Shown in pieces: positions 12,094 to 22,824 of a stretch of DNA of 64,000 bases. Each line of letters starts with the position of its first letter. Within the stretch, counting starts at the first letter, position 1. Where the stretch lies: positions 20,101,001 to 20,165,000 of the forward strand of contig OX387202.1 of NCBI GenBank assembly GCA_947561715.1, given 5' to 3'. Under the pieces are notes generated by a model. The model saw only the letters and a list, made by a program, of their open reading frames with translations. It did not search any database and was not told the origin of the DNA. The translations under genes and the position numbers were made by a program. The stretch is from Ascidia mentula. Its lineage: Eukaryota; Chordata; Ascidiacea; Phlebobranchia; Ascidiidae.

Positions 12094-15000
12094 TTAAAAA
12101 AGCATTAAAAATTCAGTGGGGTCCTGCTGCTCATTTAAATTAAAATTAAGGTGACTACAGACGTCTTCGACCAATTTCAAGTATGATGAGGAATCAACGT
12201 AGTTCTGTGCAAGATGACAAACTAAGTGACCAATCCTACTTTCTATCGTGGCTTTACTGGGAAAAACACAAGGGCGATCTAACAAACATTGAAGAGCTTG
12301 TAACACAGAATTTAACCAACAGTTATTGTATAAATTTGTAAGACCGGGCAAAACTAGCTTTTTTTAACAATCCAAGTATTTAATTTATCACTGCAACTGA
12401 TCGATTCCTGGACAAGCGCAAACACAATCCAAATACGATATCGCGCAACGTCGAACTCAATCTCATCAATCCCAATTATGTTGTTTGCAATTTTTTCTAC
12501 GGTGAAACATACACACAAACCGCATTTAGACAGATCACTCTGATATACAAGTGAGTCGGATTTAAAAGTAAGGTTACGACCGGTTATTGAAACAAAAATC
12601 GGAATTAAATATTTTCTTACTAAAGGCGTGAGTTCTTTTCGCGGACTTCCAGTAGAATCATAAAGAACCATTTCGTTCTCAAAATGTTTAAACCACAAAA
12701 TCACAAAATGCCCTTCAAACAGAACTGGAATGAAAATATACTCACACAAACGTTCGTTACGAAACATGCCATGAAGTGCTTTGCGAATATTTTTGAATTG
12801 TATGCCCTGCAAAATTCTCCCGCTGTAATAGTTGACACAAACCCAAAGGCGCCAGTCATACGTAAATTACAATAACGTGTTCTGGAAATATAACAGTCTA
12901 CAACGTTGTCCGTTAACCAACCAATTGTTAAGTCACTGTGTGTATTCGCCGGGTTTTGAGTACAATAAGTTTTCCCACGAGGTCTACTGCAAAGGGAACA
13001 CAAATCTAACCACGAAACTGACTGACGACAGGGCATGACGAGGGCGGTGTCAAAAATTGAAGTTGGGGTAAAAGGTATATGATGCCAAATAAAATCTGCA
13101 ATTTTTTTACAGTCAATAAAACTATCATGGAATTTTGGACAGACAGAGAAAAATGGCATTGTCGGGGTGCACTTAAGTGTTAACATTGGTTGTGGGGAAA
13201 GTGATACTTTGTTTTCAAATTTTACACGTTTACACATAATTTCCGATGAGTAAAACTGGTTTTGTTTCTTTTCCTCTTTTTGAACTTTGACTCCACAACC
13301 AATGTACGTTTGGCGGTTTTAATATTATTTGCTTTTGAAGGGGATTTGTTCGGTTGTTCACGAAAGCTCAACATAGAATCTGCAAAAAGTTTTTGTAAAA
13401 CTTTAATAGCATCATAATATTTTGAGACAAAATCGTCTATACGAGCTATTCTTTTTCCATTGAATATATTTGTTTTCAAATCACCGAAATGCTCCTCAAT
13501 TATTCCTTGGGTTTTGTTATTGCGTAAAACTGTTTGGTGTACACAACTTTTCATGACGTTACAGTCTGTGGAATAAGTGTAAAACATTTTTGCCTGCTCG
13601 TTACTAGTTTTGCCGTCGTAAATACATTGACGTGACAATCCCCCAAGCATAATCTTTGATGTTGCACATATTCTACTTAAAACCACTTCAATTACACGTT
13701 CACAAAAACTGGGATTGCAGTAAAGATTGTTTTTTATTTTTGTTTCGTTTTGTTTGTACACATGTGAATTTAAAAATTCATCTAATTTGCGTTTGTAAAT
13801 CGGCAACAAAATGGAGATGTTTTTCCTGTAATTTGTCAGTATCTTTATTACAAAAAGTGTAGTCCGTATCCTCTTTCACGCCATTGTCGTCGTCAGTCAT
13901 ATTGATACTGAATTTACCAGAAATTACCATTGATGTTAGCCGATTAAAATGTGTCTGAACTAATGAGGATGATGTTTCGCAGTTAGTCAACACAATGAAA
14001 CTTTCCACAGCAATGTCTAAGTCTGCAATCGTCTCACAATTAAAAAAAACATTGAGCCAAAACAAGTAAGTTTTTGACAGTTTGGAACTTTTGCAATGTT
14101 TGCTGCACAACGACTTAGCTGCTTTCATTGCATGGCTATAACAATTGTGAACAACAGTTTTTTTTAGGTCGCCGTAATTTGGAACCCCTGTCGCAATGCC
14201 GTTACAACGGTTATAATATTCCAAACGAGATTCTCTACAAAACGCTTTCAAAACTGCGTTCCACATTGCCATTAAGCCATCAATGATAAGCAGTTTTGGC
14301 TGGCGGGACACACTACAGACTTTGATACAATCAAAAAGAAACGTTTCCAAAAAGTGACCTATCGAAATTGCGTCATGGTTCGTTGTCACGCAAGTTGCAA
14401 TTGGAAGCGGTGTGCAACCTTTGCTTGGGTTTCTAATTAACAAAGTATAAACTTGAAAGTCTTTGTAATTTTCCATCCGGCGCAACACGCTTCCAATGGC
14501 ATCAAAATACACAACGTCCACAGCGCAAATTCGGTTAAACGTTTTCAATTGTGCGTTCGTGTACATCGTTACCAAAGGAGGATGTAAACGAATGCAACGT
14601 ACAAACTTTATATTATCCTTTTCCATTTCTAAAAGCTTTACACATAAATTTACAAACCATAATCTACTGTGCTTGTTTCCGAGGCTGTTTTCGCTTTTAA
14701 TGTTATTTAAAACTGATTTTGATGGAAAATAAGTATGGGCGCCTAACCAACGTTCCTCGGGACAAAGTTTGTCAAACAATTTTCTGTGCTGATTTACGGC
14801 AGTTTGATTTTTCAACTCTTGGCGAATTTTGTCCCTCAGCAAGCCACTTATGCGTCTACTTTTTCTACGTCCAGGTTTATGATTACGCTTACCAGATATT
14901 TCAACCTTCGACCTTGTCTACAAATGACCAAAATGTTACAACAAACTTAACGCCACACATGCAATCTTCACATCTTTTATGGGCGCAATACAAATTTATC

Positions 15001-16133
15001 CAACCTTCCTTGTTACAGTTTTTATCCTTAGCAATCGCCTCAAAGTTTAACAAATAATTGTTTGATACATTCGGGACACAACCGGCATACATCTTTCGAA
15101 TTTGTTCAACAGCAATATCAACATACAACTCACTAGCAAAATGGTGATCGGATCTATTTTCGACCATGGCTTGCCACTCCTGCAAGGACAACATAAACAT
15201 GCCACGAACATTAACATTCGCACTGTGATGAAATTTTCTCTGAATTTCCAAACTTACTCCACCAAGTTCATTAATTACATCACAAGTTTCTTTGTTAGGA
15301 GAATAAACACATGCATTATCGTTTTCGGCTGCAATTTCTCCAAATAACATCGTCGTAATATCATCTCCGAAACTGTTGTTATCCAAACCATCAAAACCAC
15401 TCTGGTGGAGTTCTATGTTTTCCTCAGAAGCAACGCATGATGCCTTTTCCTCTACAGATCTAGAAGCAACCGGTGTACTAGTTTTAACGGGGAACTCAAC
15501 GTCAACAGCGAAAGTCTCGAAATTAAAACTATGACAGGTTGTGTCACCGGAAGACGCATTCGGAATTTTATCGTTAGGCGAAAGTTTATTGTCGCCATTT
15601 AGTGAAACTTCACACTGTTGTGTTCTATGTGCAAAGCAAGATTGAGATTCAAGATGAACGCCAGAACATACCAAATTCGAGCACTTCCACTGGTCTTTCG
15701 TTAAAGTTACTGCGACAGACGATTTGTCAAACACGCATTTGGGATGAAACCACTGCAGACACGTTTCACACTCCACCATTAATGTACCATCGTAGGGCAT
15801 ATTGCAAACACAGAATAAAGTTTCATCAGGTGCAGGCGTACTAGCTGGTGACAAATTTTGGGATATTTCCAAGTGATGCGTTTTTTTGAAACCCGTTTGA
15901 ACTTTTTTGCGAAATTCACTGTTTGAAGCCCAAAACTTTTTTACTTTTAACCTGTTTTTTTCGCTCAAACCAAGTTTACAACATTTCAAAACCTCCTTAA
16001 CGGCCTTGTTTGGCAGCCTTGACGTCCTTGGATATTCATGCAAACATTTAACTAGAGCTTGAACAGCTCCAAAAAAATTGATTTCCTCGTTTCGTGGTGT
16101 GGTTAAGGAGGTGGAACCGCGGCGTGGAGCCAA
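12094..16133 (-). pseudogene. PHD-DDE transposase fused to Ulp1-like and USP-like protease domains (frameshifted)
   Basis: Successive minus-strand frames appear to be one ancestral protein with about five single-base shifts (near 14895, 13800, 13230, 12820 and a run of seven A near 12356). Order of domains: (1) 14901-16133, a PHD finger at residues 108-156 (C108, C110, C122, C125, H130, C133, C151, C156), then a small Cys cluster. (2) 13778-14842, the DDE core with D114 (FDAIG) and D188 (LIIDG), then a Cys/His motif HNCYSHAMKAA. (3) 13222-13809, the probable catalytic Glu in GIIEEHFGDLK. (4) 12701-13237 and 12354-12812, an Ulp1/C48-like peptidase: WLTDNVVDCYI, H35 in GHFVI, D52 in LYDST, Q91 and C97 in QSDLSKCG. 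(5) 12094-12351, the N-terminal part of a ubiquitin-specific protease: catalytic Cys in NNCWLNSVLQAL, then QQDPTEFL. The start at 16133 is the first Met of the open frame. Introns are an alternative to frameshifts, but GT-AG boundaries are not obvious. Confidence 0.8.
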
Positions 16134-16290
16134 CGACTTCTTAATTTCTTTTTCATTAGCCTAACAAAACTGGAACAGCTTTTTTAATCGCTTGTTAATT
16201 TCAACTCCCTCCCATAAATTGCAAGAGCACAGAAAATTAAAGCCAAGTGTTTTTGTGAATTGTTTACGTCCATAAAAGTCCAAGTATTTC

Positions 16291-17177
16291 TCTGGGAATT
16301 GTGGAGCCGGTTGGTATTTTAACTTATATCACCTTCACCTGCATGCTCTAGGCAAGCCCTGTGCAAAATTATAGGAAATCCTATGGCCCGGAAAGTGTTT
16401 GAATTTTCGCTTTTTGTCAAGATGTCTCTGCCGCCATTGCGCTCACAAGCGGCCTCTATGCCGTCACACACAATGACCTTTGTTTGAGTCCATTTCGCTG
16501 GGAATTGTGGAGCCGGTTGGTATTTTAACTTATATCACCTTCACCTGCATGCTCTAGGCAAGCCCTGTGCAAAATTATAGGAAATCCTATGGCCCGGAAA
16601 GTGTTTGAATTTTCGCTTTTTGTCAAGATGTCTCTGCCGCCATTGCGCTCACAAGCAGCCTGTATGCCTTCACACACAATGACCTTTGTTTGAGTCCATT
16701 TCGCTGGGAATTGTGGAGCCGGTTGGTATTTTAACTTACATCACCTTCACCTGCATGCTCTAGGCAAGCCCTGTGCAAAATTATAGGAAATCCTATGGCC
16801 CGGAAAGTGTTTGAATTTTCGCTTTTTGTCAAAATGTCTCTGCCTCCATTGCGCTCACAAGCAGCCTCTATGCCGTCACACACAATGACCTTTGTTTGAG
16901 TCCATTTCGCTGGGAATTGTGGAGCCGGTTGGTATTTTAACTTATATCACCTTCACCTGCATGCTCTAGGCAAACCCTGTGCAAAATTATAGGAAATCCT
17001 ATGGCCCGGAAAGTGTTTGAATTTTCGCTTTTTGTCAAAATGTCTCTGCCGCCATTGCGCTCACAAGCAGCCTGTATGCCGTCACACACAATGACCTTTG
17101 TTTGAGTCCATTTCGCTGAAAATTGTGGAGCCGGTTGGTATTTTAACTTATATCACCTTCACCTGCATGCTCTAGGC
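16291..17177. repeat. 206-bp subterminal tandem repeats of the transposon
   Basis: Starts of the phrase GGAATTGTGGAGCCGGTTGG recur at about 16293, 16499, 16705, 16911 and 17117, giving a regular 206-bp period over 4.3 units. Units differ by a few bases each. One unit is present in inverted form in the left terminal repeat. The array is interrupted at its inner-most partial copy by a hAT MITE. Confidence 0.92.
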
Positions 17178-17596
17178 CAGTGGTTCTCAAACTGTGGTAC
17201 GCGTACCACTAGTGGTACGCAAGAGCTTTTCAAGTGGTACGCGATTTAGTCTACTCTATACAATTTGCCGCACTTTGCAGAAGCCAAAACCGCTGCAAAT
17301 ACATGTTGTCGGTTTTCTTTATTGTGTATTTGTGACGCAATAGTATCAACGTGAAATTGTTGCACTGTTGAAGTAATTCTGACATCGTGTATTCAACTGT
17401 GCAACAATTTCACGTGGATACCATTGCGTCACAAATGCACAATAAAGAAATCCAATCAACTGGTGATATTGGCTAAATTGTTATTCATTGGTGGTATGTC
17501 ATAACAGTTATGGTATAGGCCTAGTAATACGGTGGTACGCAGTGCAATAAAAAACATAAGAGCGGTACGTGATTGGAAAAAGTTTGAGAAACACTG
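17178..17596. mobile_element. hAT-type MITE nested in the right terminal repeat
   Basis: The ends are CAGTGGTTCTCAAACT and its inverted partner AGTTTGAGAAACACTG. A perfect 8-bp target duplication, CTCTAGGC, flanks it (17170-17177 and 17597-17604). Length is 419 bp with no coding capacity. It contains an internal inverted repeat built around the phrase AACGTGAAATTGTTGCAC. An 8-bp duplication and a CAGTGGTTCTC end are typical of hAT elements. Confidence 0.93.
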
Positions 17597-17604
17597 CTCT
17601 AGGC

Positions 17605-17918
17605 AAACCCTGTGCAAAATTATAGGAAGTTCTATGCCCCGGAAAGTGATTGATTTTTGGCTTACATTAACAGTTGCTTTTTGTATGTAAAATTGGTATA
17701 GATCTGGTCCATGTTGCTTTCGTTTGTAAAAATTTTCGTTATTTTGTCAATTTGTTGTGCTTTTCTTCGGATTGTATTGTTTTTTTTTGCAGATGATAAG
17801 TTGGTCACATTTCTGAATCACGTATGAAACATGTTATAATTTCATAGAAATTTGATTTAAGCTGTGTTTACTGATGCGTAAATTAATTTTCTTGAATTTT
17901 TTTTTGTTTCGCCGAAAT
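17605..17918. repeat. Right terminal inverted repeat of the transposon
   Basis: This is the terminal part of the right inverted repeat, matching 9609-9900 in inverted orientation (for example GGTATAGATCTGGTCCATGT pairs with its complement near 9820). It ends at ...GCCGAAAT next to a 10-bp stretch GACGACGGTG not found at the copy B locus, and then host exon sequence. Confidence 0.85.
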
Positions 17919-18227
17919 GACGACGGTGCCTTGGCTTCGCTTTGCGACGCTTACGGCAGTGATTTTGATTTTAGCGATAACGACGAGCAATTTACGCAAG
18001 TAGATCGAGCTGGCACCAAAGTAAATTTGCCTTTACCGCATGCTATTTCTTCATTGTTTGGAGACACCAAGTCGTTGAAACCCCAGGAACACCGAGGTCG
18101 AATCCGGTCGTTTCCCCATGAGCGCGGGAATTGGGCAACGTATGTTTACATACCTTACCCTAAAAAAAGTTTGGATGAATTTAAATTCAACATTGAAAAA
18201 ACACTCGAAAGCAGAGAAAAAGGGTAT

Positions 18228-18368
18228 TGTAGCGGCCTCTCTAACTACGTTTGCGCTCCTACAGCGAACCGGACAAATTGCCTTTTTTCTTTTACTCTCG
18301 TCCCTCGTGGTTTATTCGCCCATTGTGTCATTCCATTAGTTTGTACCTCGAATAAACACCTCGCTACA
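18228..18368 (+). repeat. 5' LTR of the Ty3/gypsy element
   Basis: It starts TGTAGC and ends GCTACA and carries an AATAAA polyadenylation signal 16 bases before its end. By eye it is identical to the 3' LTR. Confidence 0.97.
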
Positions 18369-18407
18369 TTTGGTGACCCCGAGCGTGCAAAAACGTTTTT
18401 TTGCATT

Positions 18408-19091
18408 ATGAATGAAACCGCAAACTCAGAGAACGCTGTAGCCATCAAGCTACCTTTGTTTTGGACAGCTCAGCCACGAGTTTGGTTTCGGCAAGCCGAG
18501 GCGCAGTTCGCTCTGAAAAACATTACAGGCGATCAGACGAAGTACTATTATGTCGTTTCGGCCTTACATCAGGACACAGCAAAGCGTCTACTCAACCTGC
18601 TGGACAATCCGCCCAATGATGACAAGTACGAGTCAATTAAAGCACGATTGATTGACACCTTTGGTCTTACGCGTTCGCAGAGGGCCAGGCAGCTACTGCA
18701 CATGCCCCCTTTGGGCGATAGAATGCCATCCGCTTCAATGGATGACATGCTGGCTTTGCTTGGTGATGACAAGGAATGCTTTGTTTTTCAAGAACTGTTC
18801 TTGGAGCGCTTGCCAGAATATGTACGGACACGACTGCTAGGAGAGGAGTTTCGTGATTCGCGACTCTTAGCACGCAAAGCTGATGCGATATGGACAGGAA
18901 GTCAGCCGTCTACGGATTTCGCACTTTCCAGCGTGCGTCGCAGCAAACCTTCCAAGTCTTCATCAGGTTTGCCACAGATAATGCCCGATCCGAAGTCGCT
19001 TTGTTTTTATCATCGTCGTTTCGGCAAAGATGCGATAAAGTGCCGCCCCCCTTGTGCACTGCAGGGAAACGACGAGGCCGGCCATCATTAG
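18408..19091 (+). CDS. gag: Gag of the Ty3/gypsy element
   Basis: The structural protein of the retrotransposon is 227 codons from the ATG at 18408, the first in-frame Met after the primer-binding region. The start resembles animal Ty3 gags ([20 protein letters not shown]), and a zinc-knuckle-like cluster lies near the end ([18 protein letters not shown]). The open frame actually extends upstream through the LTR into USB1 exon 1 (from 17874), probably by chance. Pol follows in another frame, overlapping the gag end, as is usual when pol is made by frameshifting. Confidence 0.9.
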   Translation: MNETANSENAVAIKLPLFWTAQPRVWFRQAEAQFALKNITGDQTKYYYVVSALHQDTAKRLLNLLDNPPNDDKYESIKARLIDTFGLTRSQRARQLLHMPPLGDRMPSASMDDMLALLGDDKECFVFQELFLERLPEYVRTRLLGEEFRDSRLLARKADAIWTGSQPSTDFALSSVRRSKPSKSSSGLPQIMPDPKSLCFYHRRFGKDAIKCRPPCALQGNDEAGHH

Positions 19092-19099
19092 TTGCTACG

Positions 19100-22025
19100 A
19101 TGGCCGGCGCAGTTAGTAGTCTTTTCTTTGTGTGGGATAGCTCAGCGGGTCGTAATTTTCTTGTTGACACCTGCGCCGAGATAAGCGTCACACCTCCCAC
19201 GGGACTAGAGCGCCGCACCAATCCTCCTGAAAAGGCTCTAGTCGCTGCTAATGGTACTCACATCCGGACGTACGGTTCACGTCTAGTCACCATGAATTTT
19301 CCTCCCGGCAAATTTCAATGGAAATTTGTTCTGGCCGAAGTTTCCCGGCCGTTACTCGGCGCTGATTTCCTGCGGGCAAATTCCCTTCTGGTTGACCTCA
19401 AGCACCGACGCCTAATCAACGCCGAAACCTTCTCCAGCAGTAAACTGGGCAAAGCAGCGCAATCGGCTCCCAACCTTAACGCCATTTCCGCAGGCACATC
19501 GGTCTATGCTCGAATGTTGGCTGAATTTCCAGGGATAGCTTCTCCCCATTTCTCGCAGTCGCTTCCTAAGCATGGAGTTCAGCATTTCATCCCCACCAGC
19601 GGACCACCCGTGCACTCTCGCGCTCGACGACTTCCTCCCGAAAAGCTCGCCCGCGCTAAGAAGGAATTTCACAACATGCTACAACTGGGAATTATTAGAC
19701 GCTCATCCAGTCCATGGGCTTCGCCCCTGCACATGGTACCAAAGTCGTCCGGTGGGTGGCGCCCATGCGGCGATTACCGCCGTCTTAACGCTGCTACCCA
19801 GCCTGATCGTTACGCTATCCCCCACATCCAAGATTTTTCGGCTCGTTTGGCCGGATGTCGAGTTTTCTCCAAAATTGACCTTGTTCGCGGCTATCACCAA
19901 GTTCCTGTGGCACCGGAAGATATTGCGAAAACGGCGGTTATCACGCCTTTTGGCCTTTTCGAATTTCTTCGCATGCCCTTTGGTTTGAAAAACGCGGCAC
20001 AAGCCTTCCAGCGACTTATGGACACGGTATGTCAATCCTTGGATTTTGTGTTCGTCTACCTAGATGACATACTCGTCGCAAGCAAGTCCCTCTCTGAGCA
20101 CTACGACCATTTAAAACGCCTTTTTAAGCAGCTTTCAGATCATGGCCTCGTCATTAACCTCGGCAAATGCCAGTTTGGAGTATCCAAAATTGATTTTCTG
20201 GGACATCGGGTTGACACCAACGGTGCACGACCTCTTCCCAACAAGGTTGAAGCCATTCAGAATTTCCCTCGCCCTACTACTATCAAAGGACTCCCAGAAT
20301 TCGCAGGTATGGTAAACTTTTACCATCGTTTTATTCCTGGGGCAGAAATACAGTGCCTTTGACAGAGAACTACTCGCCTTGCACCTTGCCATTCGTCACT
20401 TTCGATATTTTCTGGAAGGTCGCGTGTTTACCGCTTACACGGATCACAAACCTTTGACTTTTGCTTTTACTAAAGTGTCAGCTCCATGGTCATCGCGCCA
20501 ACAATGTCATTTAACCGCGATTTCAGAGTTTACCACAGACGTGCGACACATCGCAGGCAAGCAAAACCACGTTGCCGACGCACTCTCGCGCGGTTCCATT
20601 GATGCTGTTCGACTACCTCTGGATTTGGATTATTCGTCATTGGCAGCCGCTCAGTCCTCTCCCGAAGTTCAAGCGTATCGCACTGCTGTCACTAACCTTA
20701 AACTAGAGGACATACAGCTCGATCAATCCGGGACCACCATCCTCTGTGACGTCTCGTCCGGCTCACCCCGTCCAGTTGTTCCAACATCATGGCAACGCAA
20801 AATTTTTGACATAATACATGGTCTATCGCATCCGTCGATACGGTCTACACGCAAACTTGTCGCATCCAAGTTTGTTTGGCACGGCTTACGCCGCCAGGTC
20901 ACCCTTTGGGCGAGACAGTGCATCCACTGTCAAAGGGCAAAAGTCCAGCGCCACACTCGTGCGCCTCTGGCGAACTACCCACCCTGTCGTGCACGTTTTC
21001 AACAGATCAACGTCGATATCGTCGGTCCTCTCGCACCTTCACAGGGAAACAGGTACCTTTTTACCATTGTTGACCGTTTTACCAGATGGCCGGAAGCAAT
21101 TCCTATGCCAGATGCAACCACCCTGACGTGTGCACGGGCCTTCGCGTTCCATTGGGTTTCTCGTTTCGGGATTCCTTCCGACCTCACATCGGATCGCGGC
21201 CCCCAGTTTACCTCGGAGTTATGGACGGTTTTCACCCAACTTCTGGGAATCCAACTACACCGAACAACTGCGTTTCACCCTCAGGCTAATGGCCTTGTGG
21301 AGCGATTTCATCGGCATATGAAGAGCGCCCTAATGGCACGGCTAGCAGGCCCCAACTGGGTAGACCAGCTCCCGTGGGTTATGCTTGGCATCCGGACTGC
21401 TCCCAAAGAAGACCTGCAGGCATCATCGGCCGAACTTGTTTACGGTTCTACCATAACGGTACCCGGCGATTTCTTCCGTTTCGGCCAATCCTTTCCTACC
21501 CCTCAAGATGTCATTCCATCGTTGAGGGACACAGTGCGTCAACTGGTGCCGACATCGATGTCACGCCATGGTTCCGTTCGCACAATGCTCCCACAAGCGT
21601 TAAGCACGACCCCGTACGTTTTTGTACGCAAAGATGGACACCGACCCCCGCTTACGCCGCCATACGATGGCCCATATCGCGTCCTTGATCGCAATAGCAA
21701 GACTTTTACGTTTGCCATTGGTGGACACAATCAGGTCGTTTCCATCGACCGTGTGAAGCCTGCACATGTCGACCTCACACAACCGGTACAGGTGGCTGTG
21801 CCTCCTCGCCGCGGTCGACCCCCGACATCAACGCACCACCCACCGCCATCCGACCCGGGGCTGTCCGAGCCGGTTTCGCACACTTCGACTCCGCCTTTTC
21901 TGGTTCCACCTGAACCCTCGCATACATCACTGGGCCCACCGGAGCACCAGCCCAACTTTTCACATTCAGGCAGACACACGCGCACGCGTGGCAACATTCG
22001 TATTCCACTTCGTTTTCAGTGTTGA
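19100..22025 (+). pseudogene. pol: Pol of the Ty3/gypsy element (protease, RT, partial RNase H, integrase)
   Basis: The protease shows [11 protein letters not shown], where the family has D-T/S-G; the catalytic Gly is Cys here. The RT has the full core, including YLDDILVAS near 20060. The frame ends at 20362 just after [10 protein letters not shown]. It is followed in another frame (20379-22025) by [20 protein letters not shown] and YTDHKPL of RNase H, so the connection and the first RNase H Asp are deleted. The integrase has the HHCC finger (HGLSHPS, CIHC), the D-D-E core (DIVGPL, TSDRGPQF, NGLVERFH) and a GPY-type C-terminal module. This copy cannot make an active polymerase. Confidence 0.93.
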
Positions 22026-22052
22026 TATATGTCCGTTTCTGGAGGGGGGTCA

Positions 22053-22193
22053 TGTAGCGGCCTCTCTAACTACGTTTGCGCTCCTACAGCGAACCGGACA
22101 AATTGCCTTTTTTCTTTTACTCTCGTCCCTCGTGGTTTATTCGCCCATTGTGTCATTCCATTAGTTTGTACCTCGAATAAACACCTCGCTACA
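22053..22193 (+). repeat. 3' LTR of the Ty3/gypsy element
   Basis: This is the partner of 18228-18368, 141 bp, starting directly after the purine tract and followed by the second GTAT. Confidence 0.97.
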
Positions 22194-22824
22194 GTATTAA
22201 ATTATCTGCTTAAATTATTGTGTACAGTTTTAAATGTTTGGGAATTAATTTATAGAATCGACATGGCATCTTGTGGATGATTTCCATGTGAGTATTTCAA
22301 GGACTAATGTCATACCTCACCACTGCATAGACCCTTTAGTGGAAAGTCTCAGACAAAATTTAAAAAGGTTTCGAAGATTTTCAATCACATTATCATCTGA
22401 TGATTTGAATATTTATGTGAACGATGAAAAAACAAGATCATTTTGTGGGTTTAAGGTAAGGGTGAAACTTTTTTGACAGCATTTCTTGTCTTGATTTGGT
22501 ATCAGATTGTTTGTTATTGTTTGCAAACAATTCCAGATTTCAGCGCAACCTGCAATTCAACAACTGAATAAAGTCGTTCAGATCGTGGATAAAGCATTCA
22601 TGGATTTTCATTGCAAGCCTTACTACACAAACCCATCCTATCACATGAGTGTTGCTTGGTATCTCGACCAATTCACAGAAGAATCCAAATTATTTTCAAA
22701 ACTTTCATCAAATTGGAACAAAATAGAATTGGAGAACCCTGAACTTTTTACAATTGATGTGGATGAGGTTGTTTGTAAAAGTGGCAACAAAATGTTTTCA
22801 TGTAAACTAAGTTCAATCAGTTGA

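Larger units (their letters stand above)
9609..17918 (-). mobile_element. 8.3-kb DNA transposon with long inverted repeats (Mutator/KDZ-like)
   Basis: The two ends are long inverted repeats: ATTTTGGCGAAAT on the left, and ATTTCGGCGAAAC on the right when read from the other strand. Similarity continues for roughly 400 bp, including a block around GCATCAG/GATTCAGAAATGT and a subterminal block ending in the 206-bp repeat family. Between the ends the minus strand encodes a broken PHD-DDE-Ulp1-USP polyprotein. The element is absent from copy B. Long inverted repeats and a DDE core followed by an Ulp1-like protease are known in some Mutator-like elements and in Zisupton/KDZ elements. Which superfamily this belongs to is not settled. 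It carries a nested Penelope-like element (10851-12093) and a hAT MITE (17178-17596). Confidence 0.85.
18228..22193 (+). mobile_element. Ty3/gypsy LTR retrotransposon, internally deleted
   Basis: Two 141-bp LTRs (TGTAGCGGCC...CTCGCTACA) bracket gag and pol. The target duplication GTAT is present at 18224-18227 and 22194-22197. A TGGTGACCCC-type primer-binding region follows the 5' LTR, and a purine tract (GGAGGGGGGT) precedes the 3' LTR. By eye the LTRs are identical, which implies recent insertion. Copy B has the empty site. Pol has lost the segment between the RT thumb and the middle of RNase H. Confidence 0.97.
17929..22824 (+). pseudogene. USB1: USB1, remainder of copy A (split by an LTR element)
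   Basis: USB1 is a 2H-family phosphodiesterase that trims and seals the 3' end of U6 snRNA in the nucleus. Exon 1 sequence resumes at 17929 without its own in-frame ATG and contains the family motif RIRSFPHERGNWATYVY. It has one extra A in a run near 18198, which shifts the frame relative to copy B. The LTR element sits at the exon 1 donor. Exon 2 is 22256-22455 with the first 2H motif (FHVSIS). Exon 3 is 22537-22824 with the second (HMSVAW) and the conserved VCKSGNKMFSCKL, then TGA. An undamaged three-exon model would be 301+200+288 nt, or 262 codons plus stop, close to human USB1 (265 aa). Start loss and the frameshift make this copy a likely pseudogene. Confidence 0.85.

Noticed and set aside
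9609..17918. Interpretation as a Maverick/Polinton (integrase plus protease)
   Set aside because: No protein-primed DNA polymerase, packaging ATPase or capsid genes. The protease is fused to the transposase.
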